From: Neurospora intermedia
Taxonomy: Eukaryota > Ascomycota > Sordariomycetes > Sordariales > Sordariaceae
Assembly (NCBI GenBank): GCA_037102815.1
Contig: BTPP01000001.1
Coordinates: forward strand, 4,613,001-4,677,000
Reading direction: 5' to 3'
DNA: 64,000 bases
A program made the position numbers and the translations under genes. A model generated the notes under the pieces. It searched no databases and was not told the DNA's origin. It saw only the letters and a program-made list of their open reading frames with translations. Position 1 is the first letter of the stretch. Every line of letters starts with the position of its first letter. Shown piece by piece: positions 21,126 through 32,914 of this stretch.

Positions 21126-23867
21126 ATGGCTTCGGAAAGTTTCATGCCGACAGTAAAATGCTCGTCATGCGGATCCCAAGTTCCGATATCTATGATGGGC
21201 GAACATGTTTGCGCCGGAAGCTCAGATGCAGATGATAAGGCAGACGAGCCTGTTTCAGCAGCTCCGCCAGCACCTTCACTGTTTGGTCGACTGAACCCTT
21301 TTAGTGCCGTGTCTGCTGAGCAGCCTCAGGCACCTCAAGTGGACACTACTGTTGGTGGTAGGTTTCATCCTTCTTGACGTGCTTCAGATTCCCGTACTGA
21401 CGATGCCTTTTCAGATCGGCTATCCACAGGTCCATCCCAAGACACCCGCGGATCGGTCAGTTTGTCGCCAAAGACCCAAAGCGGACGACCTAGTCTCGGG
21501 AGCACCGATGATTTACAACAGCTGCGCCGGCCCAGCGCCTTTGCAGCGGGCAATGAGAAGGATCGGGCCCCAAGCCTGCTACAACGTATGAACAGCATGA
21601 CCCCGGGGCCATTTGATACGGATCGACAGCCATCGGCGAGTGGGCGCAATGTCTCCGATTTCCGTCCGACTACGCCGTTGGGACGCAGCATGACAGATTT
21701 GCGGCCAAACACACCAGCGCGAAGCATGACAGACCTTCGACCAAACACACCAGCGCGAAGCATGACAGATCTAGGACCAAACACACCAGCACGCAGCATG
21801 ACAGATCTGCAACCAACCACCCCGATCGAACGACCAGGGACGTCGGCACGAAACCTTTCTACTGGACCCGGAAACCCGATGACGCCAATGAGTGGGAATG
21901 GATTTGAAGGATCTGGTCCTCCTCAACGTGGGCCTCACCCACCGGGGCCGCCGCCACCAGGACTTGTTCAACAAGACCTGAAGCCCGACGACGCCTTCGC
22001 CATGCTGAATCGCGCCGAAACCTTTCCCCGGTCAAGCCAAACTCCAGAACCCCCACACCGGACACCATCCGCACCTGGATTCCGCCCCGAACGACCCCGA
22101 CGACCGTCTGAAGCAGCTAGAGATGCCGCAAGGGGCCCGGTATCAGGTCCGATGCCAGGCCCGAGGCCAGGCCCGATGCCAGGTCCGATCTCAATGACGA
22201 ACGATCAAATGAGAAGGCCGAGTAGAGGCCCAGACACATCCCGTCCTCCACCACCGCGGACCGGCCTCGTTCGGGCGAGAACTACAGGGCCAGGTGGAGC
22301 CCCTGCCGTACCCGCCATCAATCTCGCAGAGGAATTTGGAGTAGGAAACCCATATCATACACCATCCGAATCCGTTTCATCCAATGAATCGAGCCAGGCT
22401 TCATTCAATGGTTCAACCCAGGGCACCACTACCTTGGAGCGCCGATCTAGTCAAGCAAGTCAGGCTAGCTCAAGGACGAGCCCACCCCGATCTGTGGCAT
22501 CCAGTGGGAGGAAAGGATCAGACACGCCCACATTTGACAGCTCTGTAACAGACCTACAGTCTACATTGGACGAGGATGGAGGTAAACTGACGCGGACACC
22601 CTCTACGCAATCAGTTCCTTATGATGGTGGTATTCCTCAAATGCTCCGGAAGCTGAGACCACCTCCCCTTAGCAAAAGGCCACCACCTCCAGAAGGTGGA
22701 TATGATCCACGAATCGACCCACGCTTGCAGCGGAATAAGTCACCCTTGGCTTCGCCTGCTCTTGATCTTTCAGGTCTCGACGACCCAATGATTCGCCAAT
22801 TTGATCGCGGAGTCTCTCCACAGCCCGCACCATCTGCATCTCCGCTGCTAGCCTCGGCAACAATCGAGAGAAAGGATCGATCATCAACTGCAACCGCGAA
22901 CAGCCAACAAGAACGCCCGGCTTCTCAATCGTCTCAGCCCCCAGCAGAGCGGAGCAGTCGCCAGTCCTTGTCCGCACTGGAGATACAACAACAGGAGCCG
23001 CCACAGCCAGACTCTCCTTTGTCTCCGGCAGAGGAGCAACAAATGCCTCAAATGAAAACTCAAGCCAAGGAGCGACAGCCCTCTCAACCACCGCAACCCG
23101 CCGAATCGCCAGCTGCAAAGGACGCTGAAGAGCAACAGGAACCGAAGACACAAACAAGCCCACGGGCTCCAGGACCGGACGACTGGCAGCGTAGGAGTAG
23201 CGATGGAACCGCAGGGCCGGATCAAGAACGGGAGCGGGCGACCTCGCAGCCTCGACAGGCTCCTCCAGCTACCTCATCTCGTGGCGACTGCAAGGGCTGC
23301 AACCTGCCCATCACAGGCAAATCCATTTCCAGCGCGGATGGCCGTCTAACGGGACGTTACCACAAGGCCTGTTTCGTGTGCTCGAAATGTCGCCAGCCCT
23401 TCTCCTCAGCCACCTTCTATGTCCACCAGGACCGACCATACTGCGAGCGCCATTACCATGAGCTCAACGGAAGTCTCTGCGGAAGCTGCGACAACGGTAT
23501 CGAAGGCCAATACCTCGAAGACGAACGGCGCAGGAAGCATCACGTCGGTTGTTTCCGGTGTGGCGATTGCAAGCTCGTGCTGAAGGACGGCTATTTCGAG
23601 GTCAACGGAAAGGCCTATTGCGAAAAGGACGCTTGGAGGAGAATGCAGTGGCTCGCCAGTAACGGCGGTGGGGGCCCGGGTCGGAAACCTCCTCCGCCCG
23701 GACCGCGGTTCGGACCTCCTGGAGCAGGGGGGCCACCACGGACCGGCCCTATGGGACCGATGGGACCTGGTATGGGCCGCCCCGGTATGGGTCCGGGCGT
23801 ACATGACCTGCCGCCGCCGGGTATGCCGCGCATGGAGAAGCGTATGACGAGACTTGGCATGATTTGA
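21126..23867 (+). CDS. Two-LIM-domain, paxillin-like protein (Pxl1 type)
   Basis: Two exons, 21126-21357 and 21415-23867 (57-nt intron), give 894 aa. The N-terminus has a CSSC...H-x-C zinc-knuckle-like motif (KCSSCGSQVPISMMGEHVC). A long Pro/Ser-rich disordered region follows and includes four tandem 12-residue repeats of the type RSMTDLRPNTPA. Near the C-terminus are two tandem LIM domains: the first starts at CKGC (C703) and runs to about 760, the second from CGSC to about 820. The tail is Gly/Pro/Met-rich. LIM domains bind proteins, not DNA. In yeasts, paxillin-like LIM proteins act at the actomyosin ring and polarised growth sites, so a cytoskeletal scaffold role at septa or hyphal tips is inferred. 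There is no RhoGAP domain, so it is not the Lrg1 type. The start at 21126 fits the first zinc motif. Confidence 0.85.
21684..21827 (+). repeat. 36-bp coding minisatellite in the LIM gene
   Basis: Four tandem copies of a 36-bp unit encoding a 12-residue SMTDL...PNTP repeat. The copies differ mostly by single bases, and the last diverges at its 3' end. The unit length keeps the frame. Likely variable in copy number between strains. Confidence 0.85.
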
Positions 23868-26565
23868 GCTGCTTCAGTAGAGGCACTGTTGAGAGCTGAC
23901 TGACGGTTCTCGTCCAATTCGATCACATGTTCCTTCCTACCCTATGTGAAGGGAGGAGGGAGAAGGGTCGCTCCTGACCGGAATATCGTCTCGGCCTCTT
24001 TCTCCCTTGCGGGATGCACACAGACGGTTACTCGCGTTTTGTGCGCAAGAAACATTCTCCTTGGGATGTAATCAATACCCCTAGACCGGGTTTACCTGCT
24101 TCACTTTCTTGATTCATTTCTGATACCCATGCCAACTAGCTTGGCTTTTTTTACGACAATTTCTTTTCTTTTTCTTTTTTCTTCTTCCTTTTTATCATTA
24201 TTTTTTTTTCCTTTCTCTTTTTTCTTTCTTTTTTTCTTTCGTTGTACATGTGAAAAAATAAACTCAAAAAACATGTAATATCTGATGATATTCTTACAAT
24301 GTATCGCAACAGCAATTTACCTCCAAGACCTGATCTATCTATCCGTGGGTAGTTATGTAAGAGCAGATGGAGATTCGAAACAGGCAGGTTAGAAGAATTG
24401 GAAGAGGGAATTAAGCTTCAGGAGTTTTTGGGCAAGAAAGCATGAGAGTGGGCTGAGGATCTTGCTGTACCATATCAAGGATCAGCTAGTAGTACAGTCG
24501 GGAGGTTGCAGCACCGGATTGCCCCAGGGAGCCAATGGATACGAGAGAGGGGGGGAGGGGGGAAAGGAGGAAGATAGAAGGGACAAATACTATACAGGCT
24601 GTAGCACGCAATGCGTCACGGTCGTTGATTTCAAGCTTTGGTCATCGTCACATCTCATCTTTGTGTTCCCCCTTGTGATACGCTTGTGGGTGAGTACTGC
24701 TGACCTGAGGTGGTCTCGGCAGTTGGACTTTCTGGCCGTACTTTTGCGTAGTAGAGAACGTCGAGGAAGCGAAAAAGGGTGAGTGTGACGTTCGCTTGGG
24801 AATTGTAAAACTACAGTATGTAAACGGGCGTCAGGGGTACCCGGATTCTTGGGTAAGGTAGATCTGGGGGATCTTCATCCAGGTTGCATGCATGGGCGTA
24901 GTGTATTTGCATTCCTGCGGCTGAGAGGTGTGGGGGTATGATGTTGTATTGGCTATCGTGATGAACCACCGTAGACCTAAAGTAGAGACATGTCTTGATT
25001 ATGATATGGCTGCTCTCGAAATCTCTGTAGACACTCCTTGCGGTCTCTTGTGATCGCTTGTTCCAGCTTCGTGAATACTCGTTCGCCGGGCTACTACCGG
25101 TGTATTTGGTGAGAGGTGTACGATACAGGACTGGTTTGTTTGTTAGTCTGGTTCTTCGGCCATAGGCTGAACAGGGGGGATATTGAGTTCTTATTGGCTC
25201 CCTCAAAGTTTCTGTTTGAAGCGACGAACAATGAGCAGGGTATAATGCGCCACAGAAGCCTCCTTTTATACCTTTATCCGTCTCCATCAAGACCCCCGGT
25301 ATCCAAATATATAAGGGAGTAGTCCCGTACGGTGCCCGTCGGCTCGAAATTCGTATGATTTTCCACTTTCAGTAGCTTAGAGATGGAAATGGGCGTTTTT
25401 TGGACCAAACTAACAAACATGCCAGTGATGGATCGTACAGGTCTATTGCTTTCTTTAAACCGAAGTGTTTGACAACGTCCGGCAAGCGGCCGGGTGCGTA
25501 GACCAAGCCTTGGATTCTACGTACTGTGCAGAGTCAAGACGGTCAGAGTTCCCGTGAGAAATCGCCAAATAGGTAGATAAGTAGCCACAAGAAAGCTAGC
25601 GAACACGGCTTATTACCTAGTATTCCTACGGAGGAGCCTTTCGTTATTCATTTCTGCTATTTCATAGCCTGGTGTGTACAGCACCAGACTATGCATGCGT
25701 GTGGCAATTCCTAGTCGGCTGGTGTTGGTTGTCTTGTTGATGATACCACGAGACGGGCACTTAAACGTCATTAATTGCTTTGCCTGCCCTTCAAGACGTC
25801 CGGAATACCCCTATTCTAATTTGATTCACCGCAATAGACATCATTCATTCGACGGGAGGTCAGCAGCGCCAGGTATGCAGATTTGGCTGAAGGACCCAAA
25901 AGCGTGGGCAGGCGCCGTCCTTGTCCAAGTCAAACAACGGAATGGATCTACTTGGGTAGAGGTATGTTTCGAAGCGGGGGTTACAACAAAATCGCTCCTT
26001 CCAATTTCATCTCATCATCTGGACGCGGGTCAGTCGTAACACCGACGTGAAATACGGCCGACTTTCAGGTTTCTTCGGCCAACGAAGTGACGAAGGGGAA
26101 AGGAAAGAACGTTCCGCACGTTGCGTGTTTCATCGTGCTACCGCCTGCTGTCCTGGATGTCTCGCAGGGCCGCTTGCAGGTTGCCGGTCACAGTCGGGTA
26201 CCCAGACATTTTTGATAGTCAGTGTCGTGATTGAATTCCAGCATCTATCGAGGTTGCCCGCTACCCGTATCCCTTCGAGTTTTTCGACTCCCGTCGCTGC
26301 GGGCTACCCTCTTGCGAAGACACCTTGTCTTGCCCCTCTCCCTCGCCTCCCTTCCTCCTCAAGCGAGCGCTTCACCTCCCGCCAACTTTCTTGATCATGA
26401 TTTCGACTACCAAATTACAATCTTTCTCTGTTAGATTCCCCTTGGAGTGATACTAGGTGGGACTCTTTGACGCGGTCAGGCGGTCGTCGCCTTCATTGCG
26501 CGCTTGCAAAGCACTGGCACCTGAGGTGCCTGCAGCCATTCGAACTTCACACTCGTTTGCAGACC
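23868..26565. other. Intergenic between the LIM gene and the DUF3405 gene
   Basis: The 3' region of the LIM gene includes a pyrimidine-rich stretch (about 24140-24240). Short ORFs at 24462-24782 and 24811-25290 have no recognisable features. The right part is the presumed DUF3405 promoter. Confidence 0.5.
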
Positions 26566-28791
26566 ATGATAATCAGAATCCGGCGCCACCGGGCGCTGGG
26601 TCAGCCCCTCGTTTTTGTTTCCATTACAATGGTCATACTTGCTGCGGCAAGTTTTCTTCTTAGAAGCCAACAATACAAGTCGGTACAACTGTCGGAAGCG
26701 ACCGACTTCACCAAGCCGCCGCCCTTGGATGGCACAACAACTACGCAGGTTCATGTGATACACTCCGACACTGAGGTTGGTAGTCACCAGGAAATACCGA
26801 CACAAGAGGAGTTCGAGGAGGAGAGTAGGAAGCTGTTGGAGTAAGCCGTACTCTTGAGTGGCACAAGCCACCCAGTCGAATCCAATCGCACTGACAAGTT
26901 TGACCACTGTAGTGATCCTGAGGAGGGCGCAATCTACGGAAACACCCTTGAGACACTCATCGATAAAAACAAGCGAACGGCCCAACAGAACAAGTTCCTT
27001 ACAAGATCAGGGAGCAAGATGCCCTATAGTATCGACGAGCCGTATATCTTCAACCCATATCCACAATACAACAGTCGAACCTGGAAGTCGTCGCACTCCG
27101 CCTATACACCATGCTTGGGCCCAACTGGAAAAGAGGTTGAGGATATCCACGTCTTCAAAGGGCACCCATCCAGGTTCCCTGAGCCTGGTTTCGGTAGCTA
27201 CGATCTCTTGGGTATTGACAAGAATCTTTGCTTTGAGCGAAGGACTCGATTAGGCCCGTACGGGGTGGCGCCCGTGGAGAATAAGGATGGGCTGCCGTTT
27301 GATTGGGAGACGGCGGACTGGGGAGAGCTTCAGTTGCAGTGTTTGGACAAGAACAAAGGTCGATTTGCGACGGAATATCCTGCCAACACCTTCTCCGACG
27401 GCGACAGCGGGTTTCATGTGGCGACAGAAAGAAGACACAAGGCAGACGGACCTGCAGACTCAATTATGAAGAACATGAAACGATGGTGGACTCCGAAAAA
27501 GCAATATGGATCGCTGACGAACATGACGGGTAGAACCGACAAGTCGGCAACGGAGCTAAGAAGCGCTGTTCTTCTTCGCTCTTATACGGGAAAGAAATAC
27601 ACAGAGAACGACAAGCAAGTTATCAGATCCATGGTGACAGAGTTGAGCTTGCGAACAGGAGGACAATATCAGGTCTTCCTTTTCGTTCACGTCAAGGAGA
27701 ACCGCGACATCTGGTCGGACGACGAAGCATATGAAGACATATTGGATACTGCGGTCCCTGTCGAATTCAGAGGGATGACGGTACTTTGGGATGAGGCATC
27801 CATGAAGTTGGTATATCCTAAACTGAGCAAGGAGGCGATCCAAGTCCACAACGCACAGTTTCTGTCTGTTCAAGTATTCATGCAAAAGTTCCGAGAGTTC
27901 GATTTCGTATGGAATTGGGAGTTGGATAGTCGTCTGACGGGCCATCATTACGACTTTTTGACTAAACTTGTTGATTTTAGCAGGAAGCAACCAAGAAAGG
28001 GGCTATGGGAACGAAACGAACGGTTTTATATCCCATCTTACCATGGCGATTACGACACGGTATTCCGCAAGAGCGTTGAACAGGCGGCTGGCCAGGATTC
28101 CATATGGGGTGCCCCTAACTTACCCGTCGTCAACCCAATCGGGCCAAAACCACCGCTTCCAGCACCAGAGCTGGATCGATACGAGTGGGGTGTCGGCGAG
28201 GAAGCTGATCTCATTACCCTGTCGCCAATGTTCAACCCTATAGACAGCAACTGGGTTCTGCGCGATCAAGTGTGGGGTTACCAATCTGACGCCTTCCCAG
28301 GCAAAGATCTCCCTCGCAGGGCGACCATCATCACGCAAGTGCGATTATCGAGGAAGCTGGTCGATGCCATGCACGCCGGGAATCTGAGGGGAAATCACGT
28401 CGGCTCCGAGATGGTAGCCCCGACTATCGCTTTGGTCCACGGACTCAAAGCCGTGTACGCTCCGATGCCTGTGTTCTTTGACCGGCCATGGAACGGTACC
28501 CAGCTGGCGCGATGGTTCAACGGTGGACCGCGGGGGCAGAGCGGCGGGTTGGGTAGCGCGATGGGATGGGGCAGAGAAGGGAGGTTCCAGGGTGCCACGT
28601 GGTACTTCCGCGCCGTCCCGCCGCCACGGTTGTATAACAACTGGATGGGATATGAAGATACGGGCGTCGGTGGCACCGAGTGGGAGCGCAGTCATGGTCG
28701 GCCGTGCCTGCCTGCCATGTTTCTCCATCCGCTCAAGGACGTCAGGCCGACACCGAAGGGGTATACATCTGAGTCGAGGTTGCCGTACTAA
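26566..28791 (+). CDS. DUF3405 type II membrane protein (putative glycosyltransferase-like)
   Basis: Two exons, 26566-26840 and 26913-28791 (72-nt intron, GTAAGC...TGTAG), give 717 aa. A basic N-terminus (MIIRIRRHR) precedes one hydrophobic segment at about residues 14-32, the layout of a Golgi or ER type II membrane protein. The lumenal part contains blocks I associate with the fungal DUF3405 family: PYIFNPYPQYNSRTWK, CLGPTG near the start, and FDFVWNWELDSRLTGHHY in the middle. The acidic ELDSR motif suggests a metal-dependent transferase site. That is inference, since the family's biochemical activity is not something I know to be proven. The chosen ATG follows ACC and gives the shortest cytosolic tail; an in-frame ATG at 26467 would add 33 residues. 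Confidence 0.8.
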
Positions 28792-30976
28792 ATATATTGA
28801 CGTTGATGTTTGAAAGAGATGTAGGCACAATTATGCTTGATCGAGATAAGAAGGGATAATGTCACACGTGTTGACTGTCTGAGTTTTGTGACGTCGTCGT
28901 CATGCTGCAATGCGATCATGGAGGCTGCGGAGGTAGTGTACAGGTATTGTACATAGAACCCCTTTTCGCCAACCTTAATCCTCCACGCCTAGCAAGGAAT
29001 AGAGTCACGAGAGCTGGGGGCGGGAACCCCCTTTTCTGAAAGGCAAACCTGCATGGGTCCAGACCACACCATGTTGAGCTGAGGGATGATCACAGGGCGA
29101 ACCATATTCCTCTCGAATCAGGAAGTGATCTTGTGCCTTTGTCGTCCACTCGTATCAGGCGCACGCACTGCCTAGAACTGCTAGAGTGCCTAGCTAAAAC
29201 AAAGTCAAGACAGTTGACGTTCTTCCTTTTTTTGGTTGTGTTTTCACCGCTGTTGGGTTACGGATTCCCGCTAATATGATGTTTTTTTGTTGGTACCTGG
29301 GTCATTGAACGTTGCAGGTTGGGATTTGCATTTTGCGCAACTCGCGTGCTCCCTGATCCTCGCTCGGGATGTGCTCTTCCAGAACGTACGATGATACTAC
29401 CTAGCTCGGTCATGTACGCAGCAGCATGGAAGTATGTAGGGGGATTTCCTTGTCTAAAAATCCAGTCCCGCTGAGGAATGAGGATGGTCATGGTTTATCA
29501 GTCGTCAGGCTCCGTTCTCTGATGGGTAAGTGTACCTAGTAGAACCTATCCAAAGCAAGGGCTGGACTTGCTTGGTTCCTTCGAAAAGTGCAGTTATTTC
29601 TTTTATTCTTATTATAAAAAAAAAAAAAAAAGAAAAAAAAAAAAAGGCATGGCAGTGTCAGATTCCATGTCACAACACGCACAGCGGAAGACGTGCACGC
29701 TTCGCTCGTAAAAAACCAAGGGCGAGTTCGACCACTGAAACAAACGTTTGATTGGCAGTCGATGGCGGTGAGGTGTGGGGTCCAATGAGCTGCAATGAGG
29801 CCAACCTGCAACCAAAATGCGCCAAAGTGCGCCAAAGTGGCACGATGTTCTTTCGGTCGTTCCCGGCTCTGTAGAATGCGTGGAAGCTGGACCCTGGTCT
29901 GTTGCCTGGAGACGGGGGACGTTTTGGAAGTTAAGTTGTCAGCAACGAGAAACTGCGGTTGCAGCTGCGACCGACGGGAAACTCGATCAGACGAGAACGA
30001 GAAGGCACGAACCGACGCTCAGCCACTTTCTTTCAAATAGGAAATGTCTAATTGGTGGAAAGTTTGCAGTTTGCACAGCTTGCAGCACGCAGGCCAGGCT
30101 CACAGGCCAAAAGTCCAGGGCAGTCGAGTTTTTGGGCTTGTTGGGGAGAGCAGGTGCTGACGAGGCTTGTGTGAGTCGATTCCCTTGCCAGACGAGGCGG
30201 TCGTGAAAATCAACTGAACATGTGGACAGTCCAACACGGCTCGATTTGGCAAGGAAAGGCCATTACGAAATTCAAGTTGCAATAGGTCCCCCTTCTTTCA
30301 AGACACATCGACCTGAATCACCTAGGGATTTTTTTATTTAAGAACTGCCTCGAGATTAGGTTCAAAGGCCCGAGGCGTTGGTGTATTCCTTGAGTATACT
30401 CGCTGACCGTAACGTCCAGGTGCTCGGTTTAGTGTACTCTTAGTGTACGACCATTCGCCAGGGATCACTTTGGTTGGGTGGTGCAGCAACCCGGGCCGCT
30501 GTGTTCTGGCCTGTTGTGATTCAGTTGTACTGTGGAAAAGCGTATTCTTGATAAGCGATCGGTAAGGTACACGTACACTATGATACGGTACGTACCAAGT
30601 ACACAACCCCATGGGCTTTCTGCAGGGTTAACTTTTGTGTCGAGCGGGAATGAGGAGCACGCAAATGTGAAGTACTCCTTTTCATGGCTGGCGTTTAAAG
30701 AGCTGCTTGTCCCCAGCTTCACCTTCTTCCCTCCTGGTCCTGCCTGAACTGATCTTCTATAATTGCATTCAGTTATCCTCAATCAAGAACGTTGTCTCAT
30801 CATCAACCAACACTACCTTTGATTCTCCAGCCAACCGCCAAGACTCCACTCGCCGAACCATACATACCACTTACACCGAGATAATCACCTCGAAGACACC
30901 TCACGTTCCTCAGTTTCAAAACAAACCATCGAGTGAAATTGAAGAAGAGAGAAGAAAAAGAAAAGACCAACTCAAG
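28792..30976. other. Intergenic between DUF3405 gene and the small Ser/Pro-rich protein gene
   Basis: An A-rich tract sits at 29617-29645. A cluster of GTAC-containing sequence, with the palindrome GGTACGTACC, lies at about 30566-30604. No recognised gene; the ORFs at 29817-30206 and 30465-30782 lack family features. Confidence 0.45.
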
Positions 30977-31219
30977 ATGTCGCCCACACACACCATGTCC
31001 GCCCACCTCTGCAAGCAGATCTATTCTGCGTGGTGTCAAGACCACACGGGTTCCCCTAAGCCCCATGCCACCAGCCCGCTGCCATCGCCCACCAACTCGT
31101 CTGTCTACTCGGGCTACTTCCAGCGATCGCCGTCCCCTGAGCAACACAAGCGGCCGATGGACAGTGACCGCTCGTCGACCTCCAGCTGGCGATGGAACAA
31201 CAAGGACAACTCCCGCTAA
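30977..31219 (+). CDS. Small Ser/Pro-rich hypothetical protein (80 aa)
   Basis: An intronless ORF of 80 codons beginning MSPTHTMSAHLCKQIYSAWC. A Pro/Ser/His-rich middle and an Arg/Asp/Ser-rich C-terminus (SSTSSWRWNNKDNSR) follow. It has no signal peptide or membrane segment. The start context (CTCAAGATGT), the preceding CA-rich leader with CAATCAAG motifs, and a block of sequence unlike random ORFs suggest a real gene. The frame is open upstream to 30707, but that part looks like leader. I do not recognise a family, so no function is proposed. Confidence 0.5.
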   Translation: MSPTHTMSAHLCKQIYSAWCQDHTGSPKPHATSPLPSPTNSSVYSGYFQRSPSPEQHKRPMDSDRSSTSSWRWNNKDNSR

Positions 31220-32914
31220 GATATTGAGATTTGATGTTTCTAAGGAGGACTTGTTTTCTTGATTTTTATTTTTTTGGGCGGACATCCAATAACTGGCGCA
31301 TACGAAACGGGACTGGGTACCTATTTAAGCGGGACGGCGTTATACTGTATAATGCATTTCGGCGGTTTACACGGCGGACAGCGGAGCTATCAACAGCGCA
31401 GTCGGGTCCCTACAAACGTTACCCGGATATCATTTATACGACGGCAACAATAACAAGCGACTTCTACAAATCCCAACCAGACTACCAGCAACGAAACATC
31501 GCAACCATAAGTTCTACGAATGCTCAACCTTTCAGCGAAGGAGTCAACCATTGCCCATCCGTCCGCTTGTTATTCAGGAAGGCAGGCAGAGAAGCAGAGA
31601 GGCTTGTCCATGTTCTGTGCAGACAGAGACTTTGTCACTCCAGATGCTACATAGTGTCACCACCTCCAGGCATCTCCAGCTCTACACTACCATACTAGCT
31701 TTGTCAGCCCTACGAGCCCAGTCCCGAGTCTTGTCACCACAAGATTCCCAAGTTCGGCTGGCTCAGACAAGCGCCGGGCCGATACTTCCGTCCTAAGAAA
31801 CGATCGTTCGGTTTCGCGGCGGCAGTGGGTGGGTACATCGCTTTGTACATCGTCCCATTACACCATCTCATCACGCCATGTCGCTATACCTTATCGCCAA
31901 ATGCGGAGTGACTGTAGCATGGTATCACGCCATTGCACGCCGCTTCACTTACCTCCTCCCTTTTTGTCTTTTTGCTTTTCAATTCTTCCATTGGCATTGT
32001 TTGGCGTTGCACACGCACTCACTGGTGCCGTGTACCGTTTCGGTGCCGGTTTCCATGTCGGTCGGTGCTGGCGTTTATTAACGCTGAGGTGTATGAGCGG
32101 GTGGCATGGGAAGATGGGATGTCATGTTGGTGTCGCTGGGGGTGAGTGGTCTTGGGATTGATTGTTCTACTGTCATGTGCTGCCTCTCGTTTTTATACTT
32201 GATTAGATGCAGGAGTTGTGGGAGTTTCTCTCATGTCAGTCAGTTTGTCGCTTGGTGCTTGACAAGTTGTCTCTGTGCGAGTTGAGGAGATATCGTAATC
32301 ATCGGCGGAGGATTATAATAGGATTGAAGCGGAATTTGAGACTTTCTTGAAAACAGCCTTCTCGTCAGATATTGTGATGTCTTGTGAATGAGCGCCCGAG
32401 TAGTGTTATGCTCGATGATGCTCGTAAGGTCTACAACCTCACCACATCTCGAGTCAGCCTCGATTCGGTAGACTTGGTGAGGAATGTGTTTCGCTGCTCC
32501 TAATAGCAAATGTTCGGTTGTGGTGTGAGCAAGCATGGCGGTTGCGGGGGATAAAACAGTCGTCTCCATGCGAAGCCCATCATTCATCCAAACACTTCGT
32601 TGCCTGTGACCATAGCATCAAAGCAAGATAGATTAGGTATAGATGATACTGAATTGTTCAACTCATGTACAGACAACAGAGTAATAACAAATACCCATAC
32701 CACACCACCGACAACGCCAGGTGAATGAACTGGAGACAAACATGCGCATAACTCCCTTCTCTTTCTCATCATAATGCAAATGAATGATGACCCCAGCGTC
32801 GAAGTCCCAGCCAACCCCTCTGCGAGTGACCCCTTCATCATTTTATACCCCTACTGTGTTCGCTACATTTCATTCCACAAACCCAGACTCTTTCCTCATC
32901 CAGTATGTCCCAAA
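31220..32914. other. Convergent interval before ATG7 3' end
   Basis: Expected 3' regions of the small Ser/Pro-rich gene and of ATG7. No recognised gene. The overlapping ORFs at 31231-32161 look random. Confidence 0.45.
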
